DNA from: Treponema socranskii subsp. paredis ATCC 35535
Lineage (GTDB): Bacteria > Spirochaetota > Spirochaetia > Treponematales > Treponemataceae
Assembly: GCA_000413015.1 (NCBI GenBank)
Contig: KE332515.1
Span: forward strand, 1,664,875-1,728,874
DNA: 64,000 nucleotides
Direction: 5' to 3'
Part shown: positions 56,016 through 64,000 of the stretch, one piece after another
Layout of the letters: the number at the start of each line of letters is the position of its first letter
How positions within the stretch are numbered: the stretch's first letter is position 1
Program-made: the position numbers and the translations under genes
The notes under the pieces: model-generated
The model's database searches: none
What the model saw: the letters and a program-made list of their open reading frames with translations, nothing else
What the model was told of the DNA's origin: nothing

Positions 56016-56708
56016 TCAGTGCAATGAAAAATCCATAACAAACGAAAGCGTCATTGGGCCTGAACCGCCGGTCATTTTTCTGAACGGAGCCGATTTTTTG
56101 ATCGCTGCAAGACAGGCATTGTTTAAAAGCTCGTATTCGGACGGATTAAGAATGACGGCTTCGGCGAGCGTTCCGTCGGGATTGATGACGATCCGCGCGC
56201 GCACTTTCCCTTCCAAGCCGCTTGAACGGGCGGCATAGGGGTACGTTTTTTTCGACGCGATGCGTCCGAGCACATAGGATTTATACGTTGCGGCGGCTTT
56301 CGCATCGTGCGTATGAGAAAAAGAATCTACGGCGCCGCCCGCATTCGACGCATCGCTTGCCGCACTTTCGCCCGCATCTGTCGACGGAGTTTCATCGACC
56401 GCTTCGTTCGTTTCGTCGGAAAGTTCTTCCGGCGCTTCGGTTTGCTCAAGTCTTTCGGCAGGCGCTTCGGGTTTCGGAGAAGGGATCGTTTCGGCCGGCG
56501 TTGCCGGAACTGCGGGAACGGTTTTATTGTGCACGGGCGCCGGCGCTTTTTTCACAGCGCGCCGCACGATGTTCACGTTCGATACCGTCGTATCCGACAC
56601 GATCGACGCCGTCGAAGAAGAAGATGTCCGTATACCCCAAAAGGGCAGACAAAACAATACCGCAGCGATTGCGATCGTACACAGGGCGGAGCTAATCCAA
56701 CGGCTCAT
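56016..56708 (-). CDS. tonB: TonB-family energy transducer
   Basis: A 230-residue protein. It has one N-terminal membrane anchor (residues about 5-24), a Pro/Ala/Glu-rich periplasmic spacer (50-125) and a TonB C-terminal domain (about 150-230: KTYPYAARSSGLEGKVRARIVINPDGTLAEAVILNPSEYELLNNACLAAIKKSAPF). It couples the ExbB-ExbD motor to the outer-membrane receptor. Overlaps exbD by 17 bases. Confidence 0.9.
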   Translation of the reverse strand: MSRWISSALCTIAIAAVLFCLPFWGIRTSSSSTASIVSDTTVSNVNIVRRAVKKAPAPVHNKTVPAVPATPAETIPSPKPEAPAERLEQTEAPEELSDETNEAVDETPSTDAGESAASDASNAGGAVDSFSHTHDAKAAATYKSYVLGRIASKKTYPYAARSSGLEGKVRARIVINPDGTLAEAVILNPSEYELLNNACLAAIKKSAPFRKMTGGSGPMTLSFVMDFSLH

Positions 56709-57096
56709 GCACGATTCCTATGCGGCTGATCCCCGCCGCCTGCACCTTCGTCAATATCTGAACGATCCGCTCGAACTCGACCGTCCTCTCGCATTCAAGC
56801 GAAAGCGCAAGTTCAGGTTCATGCGCAAAAAGCGATGCAAGCCTGTCCTCGAGCGCTTCAAGCGTTACGGCCTCTCCGTCCAATTCCATCCTGTCGGCGG
56901 TGACGGCAAGTACTTTTGTCGTATTGCGTTCCTGCGTCGCGTTTTCGCTTCTCGGTAAATCGAGCGGAAGCGAGCTTCGTTTGAATTGAGTCGATACCAT
57001 AAAAAAAATGAGCAAAATAAATATAACGTCAATGAGCGACGTTATGTTTACGACAAGCTCTTCTTCGTAGCGGGAAAAAGAATCGGGTGCAAACAT
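56692..57096 (-). CDS. exbD: ExbD/TolR biopolymer transport protein
   Basis: A 134-residue protein with one N-terminal membrane helix (NITSLIDVIFILLIFFMVSTQF) carrying the essential Asp, and a periplasmic ExbD domain (RMELDGEAVTLEALEDRLASLFA). ATG at 57096 overlaps the exbB stop by one base, with GGAG 7 bases upstream; GTG at 57099 is the alternative. Part of the proton-driven TonB motor. Confidence 0.93.
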   Translation of the reverse strand: MFAPDSFSRYEEELVVNITSLIDVIFILLIFFMVSTQFKRSSLPLDLPRSENATQERNTTKVLAVTADRMELDGEAVTLEALEDRLASLFAHEPELALSLECERTVEFERIVQILTKVQAAGISRIGIVHEPLD

Positions 57097-57635
57097 CACT
57101 TGTCTCCGGATCTTTGTCCGCCGGATTTTTCACCGTACAGCTGCATAAACATCATGCGTTTTTCGATAATGCGTTTGAACGTTCGATAGCACAGGAGCGC
57201 CGGAATCGAAATGATCATGCCGAAAGCCGTCGTGAGCATCGCTTCCCAAATGCCACCCGACAGATCCTGAATATTCACCGCCGCTCCCACTTCAGCCATC
57301 TTCGAAAACGAGCCGATAAGCCCGGTAACCGTACCGAGCAGCCCTATCGAAGGCGACACCGCGCTGATAAAATTGAGCAGCCACAGTCCGCGGTTCATTT
57401 CGTAATACAAAAGCGTGCTTTCCTTTGTAATCTCGGCATTGCGCTGCGCTTCCGGCAGAGCGGCAAGCTTGCCGGCCTTTTCCTGCAAGCGCTTGACTAC
57501 GTCGTTTTTCGAACCTTTGCGCGTTTGAAAAAAATATATGCCGCGTTCAAGACATTGACAAAAACAAAAACACAAGATTACGGCGAGTACCCAGTTGATA
57601 GGTCCGCCTAAATTAATAAATTCAATCAATCGCAT
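57096..57635 (-). CDS. exbB: ExbB/TolQ/MotA-family proton channel
   Basis: A 179-residue protein with three membrane segments (GGPINWVLAVILCFCFCQCLERG, LLNFISAVSPSIGLLGTVTGLIGSF and LTTAFGMIISIPALLCYRTF) and the family signature SPSIGLLGTVTGLIGSFSKMAEVG. Start at MRLIEFINLGG (57635). It forms the motor with ExbD. Upstream in the same operon is the short Fur-like gene. Confidence 0.93.
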   Translation of the reverse strand: MRLIEFINLGGPINWVLAVILCFCFCQCLERGIYFFQTRKGSKNDVVKRLQEKAGKLAALPEAQRNAEITKESTLLYYEMNRGLWLLNFISAVSPSIGLLGTVTGLIGSFSKMAEVGAAVNIQDLSGGIWEAMLTTAFGMIISIPALLCYRTFKRIIEKRMMFMQLYGEKSGGQRSGDK

Positions 57636-57682
57636 AACAACATCCCGTTTCCTCAATATTATTAAATTTATTTGCACTATGA

Positions 57683-57967
57683 TTAAGAATCACCCGAAAC
57701 GGAAAACGCAGAATGCAGCTCCCTGCATTTCGGAACTATCGTAACGGATTGAGGGCGGACATATCCGAGCTCTTGAAGCGAATGTACCATCCTGTATACC
57801 GTAGCCCGCCCGATCGAATTATCTTTTTTATGCGCCAAATAAAATATTTCTTTCGGCGAAAAGTCGGGATTTTGCAACATAATCGAAAGCAGCTGCCTGC
57901 GCTGATTCGTTATGCGCATCCCCCTTTCTTTGAAAGATGCGAGTATTTCATTGAACAGATATTTCAT
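57683..57967 (-). CDS. Short Fur-like DNA-binding protein (HTH domain only)
   Basis: A 94-residue protein that matches only the N-terminal winged-helix half of Fur/PerR regulators: RITNQRRQLLSIMLQ (18-32), DFSPKEIFYLAHKKDNSIGRATVYRMVHSLQELGYV (35-70). The dimerisation/metal-binding C-terminal half of classical Fur (usually 130-150 residues) is missing; only a Cys81 and His85 remain. The coding frame stops cleanly, so this is not an obvious frameshift. Likely regulator of the surrounding iron locus. First in front of exbB-exbD-tonB. Confidence 0.8.
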   Translation of the reverse strand: MKYLFNEILASFKERGMRITNQRRQLLSIMLQNPDFSPKEIFYLAHKKDNSIGRATVYRMVHSLQELGYVRPQSVTIVPKCRELHSAFSVSGDS

Positions 57968-58002
57968 ATAATCTCAAATTTATTTTATAATTATATTTTC
58001 AA

Positions 58003-58461
58003 TCAGTGTGCGAATCTGCTGTCGTAATCGGCACCCTTTTGACAATCGGGAAACTTTATAAGTCCTAAATTCGACATAAAGTTTATCCATACTTTGCAGG
58101 TCATAGGATTCGCGGAAGCGTTTACGGTAACGGTCATGTGCGTCGAAGGTTTTCTTTTATTTTCCCGCGCATTGTAACAGGAAACAAGCCACGTGCCGTC
58201 TTTTTTATCCGTATATTTTATAAGCGGATAGCTTCTTCCCATTTTATCGCTGTGTATCGCAACGGAGTTTTGCCTTATGACGAGACACATATCGTGCGAT
58301 TGGCCGAACACTTCCATCGTACCCCAATACGAGCCGAAAAGTTCCTCAGGCGGAATGTCATCGGTATCATCGCTGTCGGCACAGCCGGCAAACAGTATCG
58401 CCGCAATAAAAGCCGCGTATACGCATAAAAAAATCGATTTTTTTATAAAATGCCTCCTCAT
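58003..58461 (-). CDS. Small lipoprotein, paralogue of the one at 52117
   Basis: A 152-residue lipoprotein. Leader MRRHFIKKSIFLCVYAAFIAAILFAGC. The mature domain (LFGSYWGTMEVFGQSHDMCLVIRQNSVAIHSDKMGRSYPLIKYTDKKDGTWLVSCYN...KPSTHMTVTVNASANPMTCKVWI) aligns over its length with the 52117 protein. It leads the operon with the Fur-like gene and exbB-exbD-tonB, and sits beside box 58539, so it is a probable iron-regulated surface binder. Confidence 0.8.
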   Translation of the reverse strand: MRRHFIKKSIFLCVYAAFIAAILFAGCADSDDTDDIPPEELFGSYWGTMEVFGQSHDMCLVIRQNSVAIHSDKMGRSYPLIKYTDKKDGTWLVSCYNARENKRKPSTHMTVTVNASANPMTCKVWINFMSNLGLIKFPDCQKGADYDSRFAH

Positions 58462-58538
58462 ATATTTTACGGCACGCGGATCTTCGACCGCGCAAGTCCC
58501 GCACACGCCGGAGAGGCCGCACGTAAAACTATACAATA

Positions 58539-58554
58539 AGTTAGCCTATGCTAT
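58539..58554. promoter_or_regulatory. GTTA(G/T)N5GCTAAC-like box, site 4
   Basis: GTTAGCCTATGCTATC, one base off the consensus GCTAAC arm, lies in the divergent region between the lipoprotein-Fur-exb operon and the YgbA-ABC operon. Confidence 0.5.
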
Positions 58555-58635
58555 CCTATTATCTTTTCCGTGTCAACAGAATTTCCCCGTTTTTTCGATT
58601 GACGCACGAATATTTATCCGTTAGTATCGTTAGCA

Positions 58636-58971
58636 ATGGATAACTCCATCGAAGAAAAAACGGCGCACGAAAAAAAAATCATCGGCGAAATGATACGTCT
58701 GTATTGCAGAAAAAAGCACGGTATGAAAAAATCGTTGTGTTCCGAATGCGGCGCTCTGTATGCGTACGCGGTCGGAAAAATCGACAAGTGTCCGTTTATA
58801 AAAGAAAAAACTTTTTGCTCCGCATGTAAAGTGCATTGCTATTCGCAGGATATGAGGAACAAAATCAAAACGGTTATGCGCTTTTCGGGACCGCGGATAT
58901 TTTTATATCATCCGATCCTCGTTATAAAACACATGATCGTCGGTATGCAAACAAGGAAAACGCATGATTAA
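58636..58971 (+). CDS. YgbA-like (nitrous-oxide-stimulated promoter family) protein
   Basis: A 111-residue cysteine-rich protein of the YgbA_NO family (PF11756-like). Cys24, Cys35, Cys38, Cys52, Cys61, Cys64 and Cys68 occur in RLYCRKKHG, SLCSECGALYAYA, KCPF and TFCSACKVHCYSQDMR. A metal centre (Zn or Fe-S) is plausible. E. coli YgbA is linked to nitrosative stress. No Shine-Dalgarno and a -10-like TAGTAT (58622-58627) just upstream of the ATG hint at leaderless mRNA. Overlaps the ABC gene by 8 bases. Confidence 0.82.
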   Translation: MDNSIEEKTAHEKKIIGEMIRLYCRKKHGMKKSLCSECGALYAYAVGKIDKCPFIKEKTFCSACKVHCYSQDMRNKIKTVMRFSGPRIFLYHPILVIKHMIVGMQTRKTHD

Positions 58972-60700
58972 AATTCGTTTAATAAAATTGCTGTCGCACG
59001 CAAAAAAATTCGTGCTTCTGCAAGTACTCTGCCAATGGATTTCGCTGCTCTGCCAAATAGCGATTATCTTTTTTATAAGCGATATCGTACAAAGAGTGTT
59101 CGCACACGAGCCGATTGCAGGACTCGTTCCGCTGTACGCATCGGCATCGCTTTGCTGTTTCGCCCTTCGCTTCGCATCCGACCGCTTCTACGTCGCCGCA
59201 TCGCATAAAGCGAGCGCCGATGTAAAAATAACGCTCCGAAAGCACATGTACGAAAAGCTTTTGCGCTTGGGCGCCTCGTATCGAAATTCCGCACCGACTG
59301 CGGAAATCGTACAACTTGCTTCAGACGGCGTCGAACAGCTCGAAATCTATTTCGGAAAATACCTCTCGCAGTTCGGCTACAGTTTGCTCGCACCTTTAAC
59401 GCTCTTTGCGTTTTTATCGTTTGTCAGTATAAAAGCGAGCGCCGTGCTGCTTTTGTGCGTACCGCTCATTCCCCTTTCGATCGCACTCATCATGAAAATC
59501 GCAAAATATCTTTTGCGAAAATACTGGGGACTCTATGCAAAACTCGGTGACGGCTTTTTGGAAAATCTACAGGGTCTGACGACATTGAAAATCTACCGTG
59601 CCGATGAACAAAAGGCCTGCGAAATGGACAGGGAAGCCGAAAACTTCCGGCGGATAACGATGAAAGTGCTTTCCATGCAGCTGAACAGTACGAGCGTTAT
59701 GGATATCATGGCGTACGGAGGAGCGGCGGTCGGAATGATTTTCGCGCTCGGCGAATTTGCACGCGGAGAAATAGCCCTCGGCGGCTGTCTCATGATCGTG
59801 CTGCTTGCCGCGGAATTCTTTATCCCGCTGAGACTGCTCGGTTCTTTTTTTCACGTCGCGATGAACGGCATGGCGGCATCCGACAAAATATTCGCACTGC
59901 TCGATTTACCGGAAAAGGAAGACCGTTCGGCCGGCCTTTCAGGCGCTTCCGTCACCGTCGAGTTTTCCGACCTTTCGTTCGCATATTCGCCCGAACGAAA
60001 TATATTGAACCGTATTTCGCTCGCGTGTAAACCGAAATCGCTCACGGCGATCGTCGGAAAATCGGGCTCGGGCAAAAGTACGATCGCTTCTCTCATCATG
60101 ACGCGCAGCAAAGGATATTCGGGCAGTATCCGTTTTAATAAAACGGAACTCGCTTCGATACGCGAAGACGCCGTTATGAATACGGCTACGCTCGTCACTC
60201 ACGAAAGTTATCTGTTCAAGGGAACTGTAGAATATAACCTCCGCATGGGGAATGCGGACGCTTCGGAAAAGGATATGCAGAACGCATTGCAAAAAGTCAA
60301 TTTGTGGGATTTTTTGCAAACGCAAAAGGGACTTAAAACGGAGCTTTCGGAAAAGGGAGGCAATTTATCGGGAGGTCAGCGTCAACGCCTCGCACTCGCC
60401 CGCGCATTGCTTCATGACAGCGCCGTCTACGTATTCGACGAAGCGACGTCAAACATCGATGCGGAAAGCGAAGCGATGATTATGGACGTCATCAAAGCTT
60501 TGTCAAAAAAGAAAACCGTTATCGTCATATCCCATAAACTGTCGAATACGGCGGAGGCGGCATGCATATATATGCTCGACGGCGGCGCGATAGCCGAATC
60601 GGGTAGGCACGACGAATTGATAAAAATGAAAGGTAAATATGCTGGCATGTACAATGCACAGCATAAACTCGAAACCTATGCGGAGGAGGCAAAACGATGA
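58964..60700 (+). CDS. ABC transporter, membrane-ATPase fusion (subunit A)
   Basis: A 578-residue type IV ABC half-transporter. It has six N-terminal membrane helices and an ABC domain with Walker A GKSGSGKST, signature LSGGQRQRLALARALL and Walker B VYVFDEATSNID. Folded like exporters, but pairs of this kind in iron loci (YbtPQ, IrtAB) import siderophores or haem. Its partner is the next gene, with 4-base overlap. Substrate direction is inference from context. Confidence 0.88.
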   Translation: MIKIRLIKLLSHAKKFVLLQVLCQWISLLCQIAIIFFISDIVQRVFAHEPIAGLVPLYASASLCCFALRFASDRFYVAASHKASADVKITLRKHMYEKLLRLGASYRNSAPTAEIVQLASDGVEQLEIYFGKYLSQFGYSLLAPLTLFAFLSFVSIKASAVLLLCVPLIPLSIALIMKIAKYLLRKYWGLYAKLGDGFLENLQGLTTLKIYRADEQKACEMDREAENFRRITMKVLSMQLNSTSVMDIMAYGGAAVGMIFALGEFARGEIALGGCLMIVLLAAEFFIPLRLLGSFFHVAMNGMAASDKIFALLDLPEKEDRSAGLSGASVTVEFSDLSFAYSPERNILNRISLACKPKSLTAIVGKSGSGKSTIASLIMTRSKGYSGSIRFNKTELASIREDAVMNTATLVTHESYLFKGTVEYNLRMGNADASEKDMQNALQKVNLWDFLQTQKGLKTELSEKGGNLSGGQRQRLALARALLHDSAVYVFDEATSNIDAESEAMIMDVIKALSKKKTVIVISHKLSNTAEAACIYMLDGGAIAESGRHDELIKMKGKYAGMYNAQHKLETYAEEAKR

Positions 60701-62403
60701 ACCGAAATTTTCACAGCCGCACGGGCGGAAAAAACGCATTTTCGATTATGGCGCGTCTCATCGCCCTCGTACGCACTCTCCTTCCCGTTATGCTGCTTGC
60801 GATCTTTTTCGGCAGCATCGGCCACTTGTGCGCGATAGCCGTAACGGTGTCGGCCGCTTCGGGAATCGCAGGAATCGCCGGACAAAGCGTACCCTTGGTG
60901 CCGGTCGGAATTTTGCCGTATTTTTTGATCGCATTCGCCGTATGCCGCGGTATCTTCCATTATGCGGAACAGTACTGCAATCACTTTATCGCATTTAAAC
61001 TGCTCGCGGTCATCAGGCACCGCATCTTTTCAAAACTCCGCGAACTCTGCCCCGCAAAGCTCGAAGGCAGAGACAAGGGCAATCTCATTTCGATAATAAC
61101 ATCCGACATCGAATTGCTCGAAGTCTTTTACGCGCACACGATTTCACCGGCAGCGATTGCGCTCATCGTATCGGCGTGCATGACCGTTTTTATATGGCAG
61201 GAAAATGCTGCCGCCGGCATCATCGCTTTATGCGCGTATATAACGGTCGGCTTTGTCATCCCGCTCGTCAACGCGAAACTCGGCGGCGGGGACGGTCTCA
61301 AATTCCGAAACGCGTTCGGAGCGCTCGGAAGCTTCGTACTCGATTCGCTTCGCGGGCTGGACGAAACAATTCAATACGGCTGCGGCAAAAAGCGCTTATC
61401 CGAATTGATAAAGCGATCGCAGGAACTGACAGCTACGCAAAAAAAACTTTCGACGCTCGAATCCTATCAGCGTGCGATTACTAATTTTGTCATACTTGCC
61501 TTTGACGCGGCGGTCTTTTGCCTCTTGCTCCGATCTTTTTTCGCCGGCAGCGTTTCGCTCGGAAACGTCGTCGTAACGACGACCGCTTTGATGAGTTCGT
61601 TCGGGCCGGTCGTCGCGCTGTCGAATCTTTCGAACAATTTGATGCAGACGCTTGCAAGCGGAGAGAGAGTCCTCTCGCTGCTCGATGAAAAGCCTGTCGT
61701 CGAAGAAGTGACAAGCGCTGCGGCAGCTATCGAAACCGCCGAAAAAGCTTTTGCCGTAAACGATATCGTCGTTTCAAACGCGGATTTTTCTTACGGAGCG
61801 GAAAATATATTGACGAAATTTTCACTCACGATTCCCGGACGGAAAATCTTCGGCATATACGGCTCGTCCGGCTGCGGCAAATCTACGCTTTTAAAACTGC
61901 TCATGCGCTTTTGGGACGTGCAGTCGGGAAGCGTTTCTCTTTCGAACAAAGACATACGGACGATCGATACTGCATCCCTCCGAGCTGCAGAATCTTATGT
62001 CACGCAGGAAACCGCTCTTTTCCGCGACACAATTGCAAACAATATAGCTATCGGAAAAATCGGTGCGACGCGCGAAGAGATAATCGACGCGGCAAAAAAA
62101 GCGTCGCTCGACGAATTCGTTTCTTCGCTTCCCGACGGATACGACACGGAAGTCGGAGAACTGGGGAGCACGTTGTCAGGCGGAGAGCGGCAGCGCATAG
62201 GACTTGCCCGCGCCTTTTTGCACGATGCGCCGATCATGCTTTTGGACGAACCGACGAGCAACCTCGATTCTCTCAACGAAGGTATCATCTTAAAATCGCT
62301 CAACGAAAAATCAAAACGTAAAACCGTCGTCATCGTATCGCATCGGATGTCGACGCTGAATATCGCACATACCGTTTTTGAAATGGAAAAGGAATCAACA
62401 TGA
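60697..62403 (+). CDS. ABC transporter, membrane-ATPase fusion (subunit B)
   Basis: A 568-residue half-transporter with a six-helix domain ([33 protein letters not shown]...) and an ABC domain with [25 protein letters not shown] and [12 protein letters not shown]. Both half-transporters keep complete ATP sites, so a heterodimer with two active sites is expected. Overlaps neighbours by 4 bases on each side; strict translational coupling with subunit A and the DUF454 gene. Confidence 0.88.
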   Translation: MNRNFHSRTGGKNAFSIMARLIALVRTLLPVMLLAIFFGSIGHLCAIAVTVSAASGIAGIAGQSVPLVPVGILPYFLIAFAVCRGIFHYAEQYCNHFIAFKLLAVIRHRIFSKLRELCPAKLEGRDKGNLISIITSDIELLEVFYAHTISPAAIALIVSACMTVFIWQENAAAGIIALCAYITVGFVIPLVNAKLGGGDGLKFRNAFGALGSFVLDSLRGLDETIQYGCGKKRLSELIKRSQELTATQKKLSTLESYQRAITNFVILAFDAAVFCLLLRSFFAGSVSLGNVVVTTTALMSSFGPVVALSNLSNNLMQTLASGERVLSLLDEKPVVEEVTSAAAAIETAEKAFAVNDIVVSNADFSYGAENILTKFSLTIPGRKIFGIYGSSGCGKSTLLKLLMRFWDVQSGSVSLSNKDIRTIDTASLRAAESYVTQETALFRDTIANNIAIGKIGATREEIIDAAKKASLDEFVSSLPDGYDTEVGELGSTLSGGERQRIGLARAFLHDAPIMLLDEPTSNLDSLNEGIILKSLNEKSKRKTVVIVSHRMSTLNIAHTVFEMEKEST

Positions 62404-62846
62404 AAAACCCGATTCGCATCTTGTGGATAACACTCGGTTTTATATCTCTGGGGCTCGGCACCGTCGGCATCGTGCTGCCGTTTCTTCCGACCGTACCGTT
62501 TTATTTGGCGACCGTTTTTTGTTTTGCCAAAAGTTCGAAAAGATTGCACGATTGGTTTATAGGCACATCGCTGTATAAAAAACACTTGGAAAGTTTCGTC
62601 GAACGAAAAGCGATGACGCTGAAAACGAAACTTTCGGTTATCGCTACGGTGACGGCGGTAATGCTCACGGGCTTTATCATGATGAAGCGCGTACCCGTCG
62701 CAAGGATTTGTCTCGCCGTCGTGTGGATATGCCACATCGTCTACTTTTTGTTCGGCGTCAAAACGATATCAAACAAAACGCAAAACCGATGCGGGCATAT
62801 CGATAATGAAGGGGATGTGCTGCACGATAAAGCCGTTTCAAAATAA
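62400..62846 (+). CDS. DUF454 (YbaN-type) membrane protein
   Basis: A 148-residue inner-membrane protein with the family pattern [59 protein letters not shown] and two further hydrophobic segments. DUF454 genes often accompany haem or siderophore ABC systems. Overlaps the ABC gene by four bases (ATGA). Possibly a regulator or accessory of the transporter. Confidence 0.85.
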   Translation: MKNPIRILWITLGFISLGLGTVGIVLPFLPTVPFYLATVFCFAKSSKRLHDWFIGTSLYKKHLESFVERKAMTLKTKLSVIATVTAVMLTGFIMMKRVPVARICLAVVWICHIVYFLFGVKTISNKTQNRCGHIDNEGDVLHDKAVSK

Positions 62847-63083
62847 ACGAAACGGACGCGGAGGCTGACGCCGCTTTCGCTTGCCGTGCGTGAGGGATTG
62901 GAGAGGCGAAAGTTCCGAAGCGAGCGATGAGCGAGCGGAGGAATGGAGCGCATGGGCGCGGAACCTCGAAAAGCCCGACCCGAGCAAAGCGAGGGGCACG
63001 CCCTGAAAATTAATAATTAATAATCGTATTTCGTCCTGGGTGATCGCGGACTCCGAACGGGTATGCGAACTTCCGAATGGAGC
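62847..63083. other. Purine-rich GC intergenic region
   Basis: Contains GAGCGAGCGATGAGCGAGCGG-type simple repeats (about 62920-62950), the ATTAATAATTAATAAT motif (63007-63024), and no gene or terminator with a T-run. Confidence 0.45.
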
Positions 63084-63656
63084 TTATTTTTTCATCAGGG
63101 CGGCGCCGCTCTTCCACGCCTGTCCGACTTTTTCCCCGATGCGGTAATAACCGTTTTGGAATTGGTCGAATACGAATGCATTGAGTTTTTCAGGATCGAT
63201 TTTATCTTTTGCGTCAAGAATTTTTTCGTCTGCGATGACGTTGACGATTTCACCGACAACGCGGAAGCCGCCGACACCGTGTTCGATCGCCGCAACTTTA
63301 CATTCGAGCGTAAGTGGAAATTCTTCGACGACGGGAGCGTCCACTTTCCGGCTTTTATACGCGTGCAGTCCCGTACGTTCGAATTTGTCGGGCATCGTAT
63401 TGCACGACACGATGCCGAAAAAATCGGCCGCTTCGATATTGTCGATGTCCGCAATGCTGAGCGTAAAGGCGCCGCGCTTTTTTATATTTTCGGATGTTTT
63501 GTGCGATTCGTCGAGATTGAGCGCGACCATATTTTCCGCGCACATACCGCCCCACGCCATATTCATAACGTCGACGCTGTCGTCTTCGTTGTACGTCGCA
63601 ACCATAAGCACCGGCATGGGAAACACGTAGGGATGAACGCCTAAATCTTTTTTCAT
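63084..63656 (-). CDS. Flavin reductase family protein
   Basis: A 190-residue FMN-binding split-barrel protein (flavin reductase-like). PMPVLMVATYNEDDSVDVMNMAWGGMCAENMVALNL and HKTSENIKKRGAFTLSIADIDNIEAADFFGIVSCNTMPDKF are typical; the His-x-Thr pattern contacts FMN phosphate. Cytoplasmic NAD(P)H:flavin oxidoreductase or electron donor to an unknown partner. Starts at ATG 63656 with AGAGG upstream. Confidence 0.88.
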   Translation of the reverse strand: MKKDLGVHPYVFPMPVLMVATYNEDDSVDVMNMAWGGMCAENMVALNLDESHKTSENIKKRGAFTLSIADIDNIEAADFFGIVSCNTMPDKFERTGLHAYKSRKVDAPVVEEFPLTLECKVAAIEHGVGGFRVVGEIVNVIADEKILDAKDKIDPEKLNAFVFDQFQNGYYRIGEKVGQAWKSGAALMKK

Positions 63657-63830
63657 ACTAAGCCTCTGTAATTTTTGCGGAAAAACGCAAGCTTTGATAA
63701 AAACGACGGCAAACTATCGGCGCCGCCGTTTACCGTATCTCTCCGGATAAAAACACTATCACCGAAGAACAGCTTTGTCAATGAAAGGCGATGCGATTTT
63801 AACTTTTTTGCCTGTTGTCGGCAATATCAA

Positions 63831-64000
63831 GTTTCAATTTAAGCTCCCGTGAGGGAGCGATCCGATAACGTACATTCGTAAAAACGGGCGGACGCATGTT
63901 TCAATTCACGCTCCCGTAAGGGAGCGACTTGCCCATGCTGTACCTTCTTGTTTTCTATCTGCGAGTTTCAATTCACGCTCCCGTAAGGGAGCGACGATAA
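63831..64000 (-). CRISPR. CRISPR array, trailer end, type I-C-like repeats
   Basis: Three 31-base repeats (63831-63861, 63898-63928, 63965-63995) with two 36-base spacers (63862-63897, 63929-63964), period 67. The repeat begins GTTTCAATT, has a GCTCCCGTAAGGGAGC hairpin and ends GCGAC; its complement ends in ATTGAAAC as in type I-C. The leftmost repeat is degenerate (TTAAGCTCCCGTGAGGGAGCGAT), as expected for the end away from the leader. The array continues beyond the window; no cas gene is visible here. Confidence 0.93.

Noticed and set aside
58620..58634. GTTAG...GTTAGC upstream of YgbA as a fifth operator
   Set aside because: It is a direct, not inverted, repeat and does not match the 16-bp pattern.

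Overview
The window looks like a chromosome segment of an oral-type Treponema. The evidence is the set of protein families: a TpF1-like Dps, treponemal-style leucine-rich-repeat and other surface lipoproteins, and a lipoprotein/subtilisin pair organised like the dentilisin (PrcA-PrtP) operon. In addition, a poly-G tract sits inside the promoter of a small outer-membrane protein, a known treponemal phase-variation device. Base composition is moderate in GC except for one clearly AT-rich insert (about 33.3-36.1 kb). Species cannot be assigned from the sequence alone.

0-9 kb holds an ABC-F ATPase (cut by the left edge), two small envelope proteins, a NUDIX hydrolase, a single-chain ECF transporter energiser (EcfA-EcfA'-EcfT), a flavodoxin and a MATE exporter. 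8.4-14.3 kb is a minus-strand nucleoside/ribose salvage operon: acetyltransferase, nucleoside hydrolase, DcuC-like permease, a LacI repressor fused to a ribokinase, and a separate ribokinase. A LacI-type operator lies upstream. 14.6-23.9 kb holds dps, PEBP, an exported flavodoxin, dTDP-sugar genes rfbA-rfbC-rfbB, the poly-G-controlled membrane protein with a lipoprotein, a stand-alone AICAR formyltransferase, and pyrE overlapped by an Rpn-type nuclease gene. 24-33 kb contains an Ntn-hydrolase, the hprK-ptsH-lexA-holA operon, a PrpR-like enhancer-binding protein divergent from a DUF3737 gene, and a MalY/cystalysin-type lyase.

33.4-36 kb is the AT-rich insert: an AAA ATPase plus RloB pair (AbiL-like defence) and a 57-residue protein with its own strong promoter and structured leader. 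It is followed by enolase and two methyltransferases.

39.4-62.8 kb reads as one iron/haem-acquisition locus. It contains the dentilisin-like pair, a run of diverse surface lipoproteins (cadherin-like, InlB-repeat, Cys-rich LRR, calycin-like and a paralogous small family), and a TonB-dependent receptor. It also contains TonB-ExbD-ExbB, a short Fur-like DNA-binding protein, a YgbA protein, a heterodimeric ABC transporter and a DUF454 membrane protein. Four copies of a 16-bp near-palindrome, GTTA(G/T)N5GCTA(A/T)(C/T), stand in front of its main transcription units, so the protease, receptor and transporter are probably one regulon. The window ends in the trailer end of a type I-C-like CRISPR array.

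Structured intergenic repeats recur. A 219-bp multi-hairpin element occurs twice and supplies the ribosome-binding site of the next gene. A related hairpin element occurs twice among the lipoprotein genes.
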